From an uncultured Erysipelotrichaceae bacterium (GTDB lineage: Bacteria > Bacillota_I > Bacilli_A > Erysipelotrichales > Erysipelotrichaceae), in NCBI GenBank assembly GCA_902782505.1, contig CACZNO010000004.1, forward strand, positions 1 through 12,334: a stretch of 12,334 bases of DNA. The letters run 5' to 3'. Positions 5,201 through 12,334 of the stretch are shown in pieces. The notes below the pieces were generated by a model that saw only the letters and a program-made list of their open reading frames with translations, made no database searches and had not been told where the DNA came from. Position 1 is the first letter of the stretch. Every line of letters starts with the position of its first letter. A program made the translations under genes and the position numbers.

Positions 5201-7411
5201 TTATTCGGAATCTCTGTTTTCTCTGGATTCTTTCCGGCGGTCAAAGCGGCGGTTGTTCGATCTTCTCGGACGCTCGCGCTTTTCCGTTTCTTCCATGCCT
5301 TCCGGTTTTTCGATCAGGTCCTTATGCGAAACATCCACACGGCCCTTTTCGTCGATACCGGTAACCTTGACCTGGATCTTGTCGCCGATCTTGAGAACGT
5401 CGGACGGCTTTTCGATACGCTTGTGATCGATCTTGGATACGTGCAGTAACGCGTCGGTTCCTTCGAACAGGTTGACAAACGCGCCGTAGCTTTCCAGACG
5501 TACAACCGTTGCGTCGTAGATTTCGCCGACTTTCGCTTCCTTCGTGATCGCTTCGATCTGACGTACCGCCTTGTCGACCATTTCCTGGTTCTGGTGGTAG
5601 ATGAAGATTCTTCCGGAGTTGTCTTCGTCGATATCGATGGATACGTTGTCGCATTCCTCGATGATCTTGTTGATGACTTTTCCGCCCGTACCGATGACGT
5701 CACGGATCTTTTCCGGATTGATGTAGATCACACGGAACTTCGGAGCGCTTTCCGCTACATGGTCTCTCGGTTCCGCAATGGTCGCTTCGATGACGTCGAG
5801 GATCTGGAAGCGTGCCTTATGCGCCTGCGCCAGAGCTTCGGACAGGATCTCGCGGGAAACACCGTCGATCTTGATATCCATCTGTAACGCGCAGATACCT
5901 TTTCTCGTACCGGCAACCTTGAAGTCCATATCGCCGAAGTGATCTTCCATACCCTGAATATCGGTCAGGATCGTGTAGCCCTTTTCGGTTTCGATCAAGC
6001 CCATCGCGATACCCGCAACCGGTGCCTTGATCGGTACGCCTGCCGCCATTAAGGACATGCAGGACGCGCAGATCGACGCCTGGGAGCTGGAACCGTTGGA
6101 TTCCATGACTTCCGCGACGGTGCGGATGCAATACGGGAAGGTCTCTTCATCCGGCAGCACCTGCGCCAGCGCTTTTTCGCCTAACGCACCGTGGCCGATT
6201 TCTCTTCTGCCCGGTGTGCCCATACGGCCGGTTTCTCCCACGCAATACGGCGGGAAGTTGTAATGGTGCATCCATCTCTTCTCCGTGCGCGGGGTCAGAT
6301 CTTCAATGATCTGGTTGTCGCTTAACGAAGATAACGTGGTGACCGCGAGAACCTGCGTTTCACCTCTGGTGAACAGCGCCGATCCGTGAACCCGCGGGAG
6401 GATGTCCACCTGCGCGTTTAACGGACGGATCTCGTCGACCTTGCGGCCGTCCGGACGTACCTTGTCTTCCACGATCAGACGACGTACTTCGCCGGCTTCG
6501 ATTTCCGTGCAGACTTCCTTGGTCATCTTTACGGCTTTTTCCTTCGCCTTGTCGTTTTCATATTCGAAACCGGAAATATATTCCACCGCTTCCGCCGTGA
6601 TCTCGTCGATCTTGTTGTAACGGTCTAACTTACCCGGAATCGAAACCGCTTTTTCGATCCGTTCCTTGGCGAACGCATTGATCTTTTCACGTAATTCCGC
6701 CGGAACTTCATATAACTTGACTTCCATCTTCGGCTTGCCGCAGGCTGCCGCGATTTCTTCTTCGAACGCGCACAGTTTCTTGATCGCTTCATGTCCGAAC
6801 ATGAGTGCGTCGACCATGTCGTCTTCGGAGACTTCCTTCGCGCCGCATTCGACCATGTTGATGGCGACCTTGGTGCCCGCGACCGTCAAGTCGATGTCGC
6901 TTTCCTTTGCCTGTTCGATCGTCGGGTTAATGACGAATTCGCCGTTCACGCGTCCGACTTTGACCCCTGCGATCGGTCCGTTGAACGGAATATCCGAAAC
7001 ACATAACGCCAAAGACGCACCGAACATCGCGGTCATCTCCACCGAATAATCGAAGTTGCACGCTAACGCTGTGTTGACGACCTGAACGTCATTGCGGAAG
7101 CCTTCCGCGAATAACGGACGGATCGGACGGTCGATCATACGCGCCGTCAGAGTTGCGTGTTCAGTCGGTCTTCCTTCTCTGCGGAGGAATCCTCCCGGAA
7201 TCTTCCCTGCTGCATACATTTTCTCCTCAAAGGAAACCGTCAGGGGGAAGAAGTCCTGATCTTTCGCTTCCTTGCTGGCCGTTGCGGCGGAGAGTACTAC
7301 CGTGTCCTCATAACGAACGAGGACGGAGCCGCCGGCCTGTTTGGCTATTTCCCCGGTCTCTACCGTTAAATTACGGCCGAAGAAATCCAAACTGAATATC
7401 TGTTTTCCCAT
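5201..7411 (-). CDS. pnp: Polyribonucleotide nucleotidyltransferase (PNPase)
   Basis: Phosphate-dependent 3'-to-5' exoribonuclease, also able to add tails, acting in cytoplasmic mRNA turnover as a ring trimer. The 736-residue protein is complete: first RNase PH domain (about 10-145, with [13 protein letters not shown]), helical linker (about 230-310), second RNase PH domain (about 320-540, with FTRGETQVL and [15 protein letters not shown], where Asp490 and Asp496 align with the catalytic Asp486 and Asp492 of E. coli), KH domain (about 560-620, [10 protein letters not shown]), S1 domain (about 626-697, [18 protein letters not shown]), and an Arg/Asn/Glu-rich tail of about 35 residues. The ATG at 7411 follows GAGGTG at good spacing. 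It has its own promoter and terminator, so it appears to be a single-gene unit. Many genomes have rpsO directly upstream; here one gene intervenes. Confidence 0.98.
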   Translation of the reverse strand: MGKQIFSLDFFGRNLTVETGEIAKQAGGSVLVRYEDTVVLSAATASKEAKDQDFFPLTVSFEEKMYAAGKIPGGFLRREGRPTEHATLTARMIDRPIRPLFAEGFRNDVQVVNTALACNFDYSVEMTAMFGASLALCVSDIPFNGPIAGVKVGRVNGEFVINPTIEQAKESDIDLTVAGTKVAINMVECGAKEVSEDDMVDALMFGHEAIKKLCAFEEEIAAACGKPKMEVKLYEVPAELREKINAFAKERIEKAVSIPGKLDRYNKIDEITAEAVEYISGFEYENDKAKEKAVKMTKEVCTEIEAGEVRRLIVEDKVRPDGRKVDEIRPLNAQVDILPRVHGSALFTRGETQVLAVTTLSSLSDNQIIEDLTPRTEKRWMHHYNFPPYCVGETGRMGTPGRREIGHGALGEKALAQVLPDEETFPYCIRTVAEVMESNGSSSQASICASCMSLMAAGVPIKAPVAGIAMGLIETEKGYTILTDIQGMEDHFGDMDFKVAGTRKGICALQMDIKIDGVSREILSEALAQAHKARFQILDVIEATIAEPRDHVAESAPKFRVIYINPEKIRDVIGTGGKVINKIIEECDNVSIDIDEDNSGRIFIYHQNQEMVDKAVRQIEAITKEAKVGEIYDATVVRLESYGAFVNLFEGTDALLHVSKIDHKRIEKPSDVLKIGDKIQVKVTGIDEKGRVDVSHKDLIEKPEGMEETEKRERPRRSNNRRFDRRKESRENRDSE

Positions 7412-7438
7412 TTTTCACCTCATAATTTTCACCGCTAT

Positions 7439-7466
7439 ATTTTACCACGATATGGAAAGAGTACAA
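7439..7466 (-). promoter_or_regulatory. Promoter of pnp
   Basis: TTGTAC (7466-7461) and TAAAAT (7444-7439) are 16 bases apart, with TGG directly before the -10 making it an extended -10. Predicted start about 7432, giving a leader of about 20 bases that leaves no room for a large regulatory structure. Confidence 0.75.
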
Positions 7467-7510
7467 TCTCTATTTTCAAATCCGGTGAAATTCTCTTTCC
7501 GCGCCGCAAG

Positions 7511-7533
7511 ATAAAACCCGGAAGTACCGGGTT
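7511..7533 (-). terminator. Intrinsic terminator after the FMN-binding lipoprotein gene
   Basis: The minus strand reads AACCCGG, a 5-base loop, CCGGGTT, then TTATCTT: a perfect 7-bp GC-rich stem with a modest T-run about nine bases after the stop codon. Confidence 0.88.
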
Positions 7534-7541
7534 ATTCTTCG

Positions 7542-8069
7542 TTATCTTAAGGATGCCTCGGTCGCCGCGTTGGTGATGGCTTCCAGCAATCCCTGCACCG
7601 TCACGGTCGCGCCGGTATAGAGATCGGCGTCCATACTGGTGGACTGGTTGGCCAGAATCTCGTTGATGACCGTATCCATTTTTCCGATGACTTCCACATC
7701 TTCGTACTGGATCTCGGTGCGCATCTTCGGTCCGCCTTCTTCCGCCGGTCCTTCTTCGCCCGTTACCGGCTGTTCCGGGGTTTCCCCCTCTTCCACCGGC
7801 ACCAGCACTTCGATTTCCTTCGTGTAGTTCGCTTCCGCGCTTTCCAGGATGTCGATGGCGATGATGTTGGCTTCGTTAACCGTGATTTTCACCGTGATCG
7901 GACCGTTGTAGCCCTGTCCGGTCCCGGTATAGGAACCCGGCGTATAAAGGTACGATGTCGTATTGATATCCGGATGCACCGGCGTTACGAAAACATCCTT
8001 CACGGCCTGATTCATGCATCCGCCAAGGAAGATCATAAGCGCCAACCCGAGGATCAGTTTTCTCTTCAT
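7542..8069 (-). CDS. Lipoprotein with a covalent-FMN attachment domain
   Basis: A 175-residue surface lipoprotein. The signal peptide ends in LGGC with Cys18 as the lipid site. The rest is an FMN-binding domain (PF04205-like): YTPGSYTGTGQGYNGPITVKITVNEANIIAIDIL (about 42-75), then DLYTGATVTVQGLLEAITNA, which fits the flavinylation motif Dxx[ST]GA[TS] with Thr155 as the expected acceptor. ApbE-type transferases attach FMN there; proteins like this carry electrons outside the membrane. Between the two halves lies an extra Glu/Pro/Gly-rich segment (about 92-114). The ATG at 8069 follows AAGGAG at good spacing. That site abuts the rpsO terminator and no promoter is obvious, so expression may depend on read-through. 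The substrate and redox partner are unknown. Confidence 0.86.
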   Translation of the reverse strand: MKRKLILGLALMIFLGGCMNQAVKDVFVTPVHPDINTTSYLYTPGSYTGTGQGYNGPITVKITVNEANIIAIDILESAEANYTKEIEVLVPVEEGETPEQPVTGEEGPAEEGGPKMRTEIQYEDVEVIGKMDTVINEILANQSTSMDADLYTGATVTVQGLLEAITNAATEASLR

Positions 8070-8087
8070 GGAATCTCCTTAAGAAAG

Positions 8088-8109
8088 AAGCCCCGAAAAA
8101 ACGGGGCTT
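8088..8109 (-). terminator. Intrinsic terminator after rpsO
   Basis: The minus strand reads AAGCCCCG, TTTTTT loop, CGGGGCTT, then CTTTCTT: a perfect 8-bp stem with an interrupted T-run. The tail runs almost directly into the ribosome binding site of the FMN lipoprotein gene, so incomplete termination would supply that gene. Confidence 0.88.
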
Positions 8110-8120
8110 TCGACATTGAA

Positions 8121-8387
8121 TTACTTACGCAGTTTCAAGCGCTGGATCAGTGTACGATAACGGTTGATATCGTTCTTCGCGAGATAACCCAGAAGGTTTC
8201 TGCGCTTGCCGACCATCTTCATCAAACCTCTGTAGGAATGGAAATCCTTCGGGTTCGCCTTCAGATGTTCGTTTAAGCGGTTGATCGTAGCGGTTAATAC
8301 GGCTACCTGTACTTCGACGGAACCCGTATCGCCTTCCTTGATCGCGTATTCTTCAATAATCTTCGTTTTTTCTTCTTTTGTTAACAT
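8121..8387 (-). CDS. rpsO: 30S ribosomal protein S15
   Basis: Primary binder of the 16S rRNA central domain during 30S assembly. The 88-residue protein is full length and has the S15 hallmarks: [24 protein letters not shown], then [31 protein letters not shown] and the basic end LIQRLKLRK. The ATG at 8387 follows AGAGAGG. It has its own promoter (8477-8505), a structured leader and a downstream terminator. S15 commonly represses its own translation by binding its leader, and the folded leader here fits that mode. Confidence 0.98.
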   Translation of the reverse strand: MLTKEEKTKIIEEYAIKEGDTGSVEVQVAVLTATINRLNEHLKANPKDFHSYRGLMKMVGKRRNLLGYLAKNDINRYRTLIQRLKLRK

Positions 8388-8412
8388 GTGTTTTCCTCTC
8401 TTTTTGTTTGAA

Positions 8413-8470
8413 CTTTTCAGCCAAGCAATCCGTTCAATTGCGAGGAATCGCGGAAAACCGAGCTGAAAGC
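8413..8470 (-). ncRNA. Candidate S15 autoregulatory leader RNA
   Basis: The predicted transcript starts near 8470 and can fold at once. An outer 7-bp stem TTTCAGC (8421-8415 against 8468-8462) encloses three small hairpins: CGG-TTTT-CCG (8460-8451), GCGA-TTCC-TCGC (8451-8440) and CAAT-loop-ATTG (8440-8426), with neighbours sharing one boundary base. A multi-branched junction is the type of target S15 recognises in 16S rRNA and in known rpsO leaders. The ribosome binding site lies about 20 bases further on. The pairing is by eye, without energy calculation. Confidence 0.5.
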
Positions 8471-8476
8471 CTAATT

Positions 8477-8505
8477 ATCATAGCACCCCGGCACCCCGAG
8501 GGCAA
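8477..8505 (-). promoter_or_regulatory. Promoter of rpsO
   Basis: TTGCCC (8505-8500) and TATGAT (8482-8477) are exactly 17 bases apart. The spacer is unusually GC-rich and consists mostly of two tandem copies of GCACCCCG (plus-strand 8483-8498). Predicted start about 8470. It lies a few bases beyond the glmS stop. Confidence 0.75.
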
Positions 8506-8512
8506 GATTTTT

Positions 8513-10351
8513 TTACTCTACCGTAACGCTTTTTGCGAGATTGCGCGGTTTATCGACGTCCAGCCCCTTGGAAACGCTGATATAGTACGCCATCAGCTGA
8601 AGCGGGATCACCGCTAAGGAAGTCGTGAAGTGCGCGTCGATCGGCGGAATGTAGATCGTGAAGTCGCTGGTTTCCTCAATCTTGAAGTTTCCGTAATTCG
8701 TCACGCCCACGATATACCCGCCGCGGCTTTTCACCTCGGTCATGTTGCTGAGGGTCTTTTCATAAAGGTGCTGCTGGGTCACGATCCCGAACACCAGCGT
8801 CCCTTTTTCAATCAGACTGATCGTACCGTGCTTGAGTTCTCCGGCGGCATACGCTTCCGAATGCACGTAACTGATTTCCTTGAGTTTCAGGCTGCCTTCC
8901 ATACTGATCGCGTAATCGATCCCGCGTCCGATGAAGAACGCGTCCTGGATGTTGGCGTATTGCGCCGCGAACCACTGTAAGCGTTCCTTATCCTCCAGGA
9001 TCGTTTGGATTTTCTCCGGCAAAGTCTCCAGATCCCCGATCAGCGCGTGATATTTCTCCGGCGTGATCGTTTCACGGATTCTCGCAAATTCTAACGCCAG
9101 CGCATAGCACGCCGCTAACTGCGCGCTGTACGCCTTGGTGGTAGCCACGGCGATTTCCGGACCCGCCAGCGTATATAACGTGTGTTCGCTTTCCCGCGCG
9201 ATGCTTGATCCGACGACATTGACAATGCCCAGAGTATGCACTCCCTGCGCCTTCGCTTCCCGTAACGCTGCCAGGGAATCCGCGGTTTCTCCGGACTGGC
9301 TGATTACGACCACCAGGGTTTTGGGGGTCAGAATCGGACGGCAGTACCGGAACTCACTGGCCAATTCGATCTTTACCGGAATGCGTGCGAGATCCTCGAT
9401 GACATTCTTGGCGACCATGCTGACATGGTACGCCGAACCGCACGCGACAAAGTAAATCTCTTCCGTATTCCGCAGAATCTCTTCCGTGATGCCGGCAGCG
9501 GAAAGATCGATCTCTCCGTCTTTGATCACCGAATGCAGAGTATCCCGGACAGCCTTGGGCTGTTCGTGGATCTCCTTCATCATGAAGTGTTCGTATCCGC
9601 CCTTTTCCGCCGCATCCGCGTCCCACTTGATTTCCACCGGTTCCGCCTTCACTTCTTCCTGATCCATGTTGAACAACTGAAGACCGCCCTTGGTAAGACG
9701 CGCGATCTGCCCGTTTTCAATATAGTAGACGGTGCGGGTGTATTTTAAGATCGCCGGAACATCCGACGCCAGATACGTTTCTCCGTCTTTTCTTCCCAAG
9801 ATCAGCGGACTGTCCTTGCGCGCCGCGTAGATCTCTTCCGGACGGTTTTTGAACATGATCGCAAAAGCGTAGGACCCGCGCATCTGATTGACCGCGTGCG
9901 CGATCGCCCGGATGGGATTGTCCGGATTCTTGCGGTAATGATAATCCACCGCCTTGATGGCGATTTCCGTATCCGTTTCGGAATAGAAGGTATATCCGCG
10001 CTTTTCGAGCCGTTCCCTAAGTTCCCGGTAATTCTCGATGATGCCGTTATGGACGCCGACGACATTCAGACCGTCGCTGACATGCGGATGCGCGTTGGTC
10101 TCGGAAGGCTCCCCGTGGGTTGCCCAGCGGGTGTGCCCGATGCCGCAGGTGCCGAACACGGATTCCCCGTTGTTCGTCTTTTCCTGCAATACTTTCAGAC
10201 GTCCTTTCGCCTTGATGACGACCGGGTCTTCTTCTTTATTTCGAACGGCGATTCCCGCGGAATCATACCCGCGGTATTCTAAACGGGAAAGTCCTTCCAG
10301 CAAAATCGGCGCAGCCTGTTTGTTTCCGGTATATCCGACAATTCCACACAT
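8513..10351 (-). CDS. glmS: Glutamine-fructose-6-phosphate aminotransferase (isomerizing)
   Basis: Makes glucosamine-6-phosphate from fructose-6-phosphate and glutamine, the first step to UDP-GlcNAc for peptidoglycan. The start at 10351 gives MCGIVGYTGN, placing the nucleophile Cys2 at the mature N-terminus as the enzyme requires; the open frame extends 12 codons upstream, but AAGGAG ten bases before this ATG supports the internal start. The 612 residues hold the class II glutaminase domain (HTRWATHGEPSETNAHPH; GSYAFAIMFKNRP), two SIS sugar-isomerase domains (VACGSAYHVS; VVISQSGETADSL; GRGIDYAISMEGSLKLKEISY) and the conserved end DKPRNLAKSVTVE with the catalytic Lys. Length is normal. Only 51 bases separate it from the upstream gene, so no glmS ribozyme is present. 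No clear terminator follows; the rpsO promoter begins at once. Confidence 0.98.
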   Translation of the reverse strand: MCGIVGYTGNKQAAPILLEGLSRLEYRGYDSAGIAVRNKEEDPVVIKAKGRLKVLQEKTNNGESVFGTCGIGHTRWATHGEPSETNAHPHVSDGLNVVGVHNGIIENYRELRERLEKRGYTFYSETDTEIAIKAVDYHYRKNPDNPIRAIAHAVNQMRGSYAFAIMFKNRPEEIYAARKDSPLILGRKDGETYLASDVPAILKYTRTVYYIENGQIARLTKGGLQLFNMDQEEVKAEPVEIKWDADAAEKGGYEHFMMKEIHEQPKAVRDTLHSVIKDGEIDLSAAGITEEILRNTEEIYFVACGSAYHVSMVAKNVIEDLARIPVKIELASEFRYCRPILTPKTLVVVISQSGETADSLAALREAKAQGVHTLGIVNVVGSSIARESEHTLYTLAGPEIAVATTKAYSAQLAACYALALEFARIRETITPEKYHALIGDLETLPEKIQTILEDKERLQWFAAQYANIQDAFFIGRGIDYAISMEGSLKLKEISYVHSEAYAAGELKHGTISLIEKGTLVFGIVTQQHLYEKTLSNMTEVKSRGGYIVGVTNYGNFKIEETSDFTIYIPPIDAHFTTSLAVIPLQLMAYYISVSKGLDVDKPRNLAKSVTVE

Positions 10352-10402
10352 ATGATTGTTTCTCCTTCGTTTCTTTAATGGTAACACATTCCCCCGCGTT
10401 TT

Positions 10403-11104
10403 TCACAAAATCCAAAGCCATACGAGCAGAAAGGCTCTGACCAGATCCGGCAAAAACGGAATCCGTTCTTCCTTCCCGAACGCAAACCGGCAAAGTCCCG
10501 CAAACGACGCGGCCATCACCGCCCAAACCGTGTAATACGCTCCCAGAACAACTCCCGCAGCCAGAACGAAGAACCCGTCTCCGGCACCCATCCATTCCTT
10601 TTTCAGGATTTTTTCCGCAAAAACCGCAAAAGATATCATGACGATCCCCGGCGCAAAATCTCCGAGAAGATTTCCTGTCTTTTCCGCATAGAAAAGACGG
10701 ATTACGGCAGTACACAGCCCGAACAACCCTAACGCCGCGCCCGGTACGCACATCGTTAGCCGGTCCGCCTCCGCCAGAAACACCGCCAGAAAAACCATTC
10801 CGCACGCAAAAGAAAGGTAACCCGCATCCGGGATTTTCCGTCCCGCCTCGATGCAGTAAAAGGCGCAGAACACCTCCGTCAGCGGATAGCGCGCCGGGAT
10901 CTTTTTCCCGCAGTACGCGCATCTTCCCTGCCGCAAAATGTACCCTAACACCGGAATCAGATCGAACGGTTTCAGCGCATGTCCGCAATGGTCGCACACG
11001 CTGCGCCTCGCATTAACTTCCGGATGCGCAAAACGGTATGCCGCGCATTGCGCAAACGAACCCGCCGCCATTCCCGTCAAACCCAAAAGAAAATACCGGA
11101 TCAT
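10403..11104 (-). CDS. comC: Prepilin peptidase / N-methyltransferase (type IV leader peptidase)
   Basis: Polytopic membrane protein that cleaves and N-methylates type IV pilin-like prepilins, in Bacillota usually the competence pseudopilus. The 233 residues contain GSFAQCAAYR (15-24), a zinc-type pair CDHC (37-40) and CAYC (62-65), the first catalytic Asp in EADRLT (Asp114) and the second in MGAGDGFF (Asp176), then RIPFLPDL. Several membrane helices fill the rest. Both catalytic aspartates are present, so it looks active. The ATG at 11104 has GGAGG five bases upstream; the in-frame GTG at 11110 overlaps that site and is rejected. No pilin or assembly gene is in the window, so its substrates lie elsewhere. 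The gene lies between hemW and glmS with no clear terminator on either side, suggesting co-transcription. Confidence 0.93.
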   Translation of the reverse strand: MIRYFLLGLTGMAAGSFAQCAAYRFAHPEVNARRSVCDHCGHALKPFDLIPVLGYILRQGRCAYCGKKIPARYPLTEVFCAFYCIEAGRKIPDAGYLSFACGMVFLAVFLAEADRLTMCVPGAALGLFGLCTAVIRLFYAEKTGNLLGDFAPGIVMISFAVFAEKILKKEWMGAGDGFFVLAAGVVLGAYYTVWAVMAASFAGLCRFAFGKEERIPFLPDLVRAFLLVWLWIL

Positions 11105-11150
11105 AAACACCTCCGGTATGTAATACGCACGGAACTCTCAAATTCCCGCG

Positions 11151-12239
11151 TTAATCCAAAAAATCCACCAGAACGTCATGCAGCACGAACATTCCGCGCT
11201 TTGTGGTTCGTAAAAAACCGTCTTCGATCACCAGGTTTTCAGCCTTCACGTGCTTTTCCAAAGCTCCGGCATACCGTGTTTCCAAAGAAACACCGTACTT
11301 TTCCCGATACCCGGCTAAATTGATTCCCTCGCGCAGGCGAAGCCCCATCATGACCGCTTCAAACCGTTCGTCTTCTTCCGATAAAGGAATTTCTTCGCGG
11401 CGGCGTTTTCCCTTAATATAGTCGTTTAGGGAAACGTTATTGGTGTAGCGGATCCCGTTTTCCTTACCGCTGGCTCCCGGTCCTACGCCGATGAAATCTT
11501 CATAATGCCAGTAGATCTTGTTATGGAAAGATTCCCTTCCGTCCTTCGCGAAATTGGAAATCTCGTATTGACGATATCCGTTTTCTTCCAGGTACGTGAT
11601 TGCCGTATCGTACATGGCTGTCTCGGTATCCGGATCTGACGGCGTCTTTCCCTGCCGGTAGAAAAGTGATCCTTCCTCCACCGTCAAGGAATAGACCGAT
11701 AGATGCGGAACTCCCGTCTTTACGGCTTCTTCCAGCGTCTTTTTCCAGTCTTGGACCGTTTGTCCCGGTAACGAGTACATCAGATCGAGCGAAATGTTTT
11801 CGATCCCCTCCGCGCGGCAGATTCCAACCGCATTACGGATCATCTCAGCGTCGTGCTTTCTTCCCAGCATTCCCAAAATCCCATCGTCAAACGCCTGCGC
11901 TCCCAAAGAAATCCGGTTCACCCCGTTTTCCTTCAGAAGACGGATCTTTTCAGGCGTTACTCTTTCGGGATTGCATTCAACGGTTAACTCTTTAACCGGA
12001 AGAAATCTCTGTACGCCCTCCAGCAGACTTTTCAGCGTTTCTCCGCTTAGAACACTGGGCGTTCCGCCGCCGATATAGATCGTATCAACGCTTCCTTGAA
12101 TCTGATTCAAGTCAAAAACCGCTTCCTTGGCCCATGCGGCTGCCTTCTCTTCGTTATAACGGAAGCGATAGAAGTCGCAATAGGCGCAAACGGACGCGCA
12201 AAAAGGCACATGGATGTAGAGGCCTCTACTTCCGGACAT
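11151..12239 (-). CDS. hemW: Radical SAM heme chaperone HemW (HemN-like)
   Basis: Radical SAM protein of the HemN/HemW group; HemW members bind heme and pass it to target enzymes rather than oxidising coproporphyrinogen. The start of the 362-residue protein reads LYIHVPFCASVCAYCDFY, with the Fe-S cluster cysteines Cys14, Cys18 and Cys21 (CxxxCxxC). IYIGGGTPS follows, then ECNPE, GVNRISLGAQAFDD, DLMYSLPGQT, the YEISNFA motif and a C-terminal HemN-type domain. HemW is often misnamed coproporphyrinogen III oxidase; the short N-terminus before the cluster favours HemW. The ATG at 12239 has GGAGG twelve bases upstream, a little far; a TTG at 12275 in frame would place that site inside the gene. 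It overlaps the upstream gene by 14 bases, suggesting coupling. Confidence 0.93.
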   Translation of the reverse strand: MSGSRGLYIHVPFCASVCAYCDFYRFRYNEEKAAAWAKEAVFDLNQIQGSVDTIYIGGGTPSVLSGETLKSLLEGVQRFLPVKELTVECNPERVTPEKIRLLKENGVNRISLGAQAFDDGILGMLGRKHDAEMIRNAVGICRAEGIENISLDLMYSLPGQTVQDWKKTLEEAVKTGVPHLSVYSLTVEEGSLFYRQGKTPSDPDTETAMYDTAITYLEENGYRQYEISNFAKDGRESFHNKIYWHYEDFIGVGPGASGKENGIRYTNNVSLNDYIKGKRRREEIPLSEEDERFEAVMMGLRLREGINLAGYREKYGVSLETRYAGALEKHVKAENLVIEDGFLRTTKRGMFVLHDVLVDFLD

Positions 12240-12334
12240 CCGGATATCTTTCCTCCACGTTCTTGATTTTTTCAATTACGACGTCCCGGTAATCCCAGCC
12301 GAGATCATGCGCCAGGCTCACGGTATACATCAGG
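12226..12334 (-). CDS. C-terminal end of an unidentified gene upstream of hemW
   Basis: An open frame enters from the window's high-coordinate edge and ends at TAG (12228-12226), giving 35 residues ending in NVEERYPDVRK. The end GWDYRDVVIEKIKNVEERYPD resembles the last helix of MazG-like all-alpha NTP pyrophosphatases (K-x-x-x-R-YP), but the fragment is too short to assign. It overlaps the hemW start by 14 bases, and its frame contains the ribosome binding site of hemW, which supports it being a real gene in the same operon. Confidence 0.6.
   Translation of the reverse strand, partial: LMYTVSLAHDLGWDYRDVVIEKIKNVEERYPDVRK

Noticed and set aside
8070..8087. Separate promoter for the FMN lipoprotein gene
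   Set aside because: The gap between the rpsO terminator and the start codon contains only the T-rich tail and the ribosome binding site; no -10/-35 pair is visible.
10352..10402. Possible glmS ribozyme or strong promoter ahead of glmS
   Set aside because: The 51-base gap is far too short for the ribozyme. TTGTGA and TACCAT are present, but 19 bases apart with a weak -10, so I do not call a promoter.
10263..10997. A 244-codon open frame on the minus strand overlapping comC and the start of glmS
   Set aside because: It is an out-of-frame shadow: both overlapping genes have intact catalytic motifs, and this frame has an Arg/Gly/Cys-rich composition with no recognisable domain.
11105..11150. 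Possible hairpin terminator between hemW and comC (ACGCGGGAA...TTCCGTGCGT)
   Set aside because: The stem is bulged and no T-run follows on the minus strand.

Overview
All genes in this window lie on the minus strand, so biological order runs from high to low coordinates. The content points to a Bacillota (Firmicutes) genome of roughly even base composition. The evidence is a tyrosine T-box ahead of tyrS, strong GGAGG-type ribosome binding sites, a DUF948/YtxG gene, a YtxH-position gene, a CcpA-like LacI regulator with tyrS next to it, and AT-rich promoters with a TAAAAT -10 box. An Erysipelotrichia-type gut bacterium is my best guess, but that is inference only.

Layout from the high-coordinate end: the last 35 codons of an unidentified gene overlap hemW (heme chaperone-like radical SAM protein). 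Next come comC (prepilin peptidase) and glmS (glucosamine-6-phosphate synthase). These are closely packed with no clear terminator between them. rpsO (ribosomal protein S15) follows with its own promoter, a short structured leader and a terminator. A lipoprotein with a covalent-FMN attachment motif sits between rpsO and pnp, which are neighbours in many bacteria. pnp has its own promoter and terminator.

The next transcription unit is trmB, then an unknown lipoprotein, then a disordered acidic/Pro/Lys/Ala-rich protein with two V-[IL]-S-P-I-x-G motifs. Its promoter lies so close to the trmB start codon that the mRNA may be leaderless. After a strong terminator comes ytxG (DUF948), a YtxH-position repeat protein and a CcpA-like regulator. 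A near-consensus cre box sits just upstream of that operon's -35 element, suggesting autoregulation. The final unit is tyrS, with a promoter at the very end of ccpA and a tyrosine (UAC) T-box leader; it runs off the low-coordinate edge.

The main oddities are: an exact 67-bp in-frame direct repeat inside tyrS that ends at the window edge (duplication or assembly artefact), the candidate leaderless trmB, the SPIxG-motif protein, the tandem repeats in the YtxH-position protein, the candidate S15 leader RNA, and the FMN lipoprotein between rpsO and pnp. No CRISPR array, insertion sequence, tRNA or rRNA was seen. No intergenic gap exceeds 300 bases.
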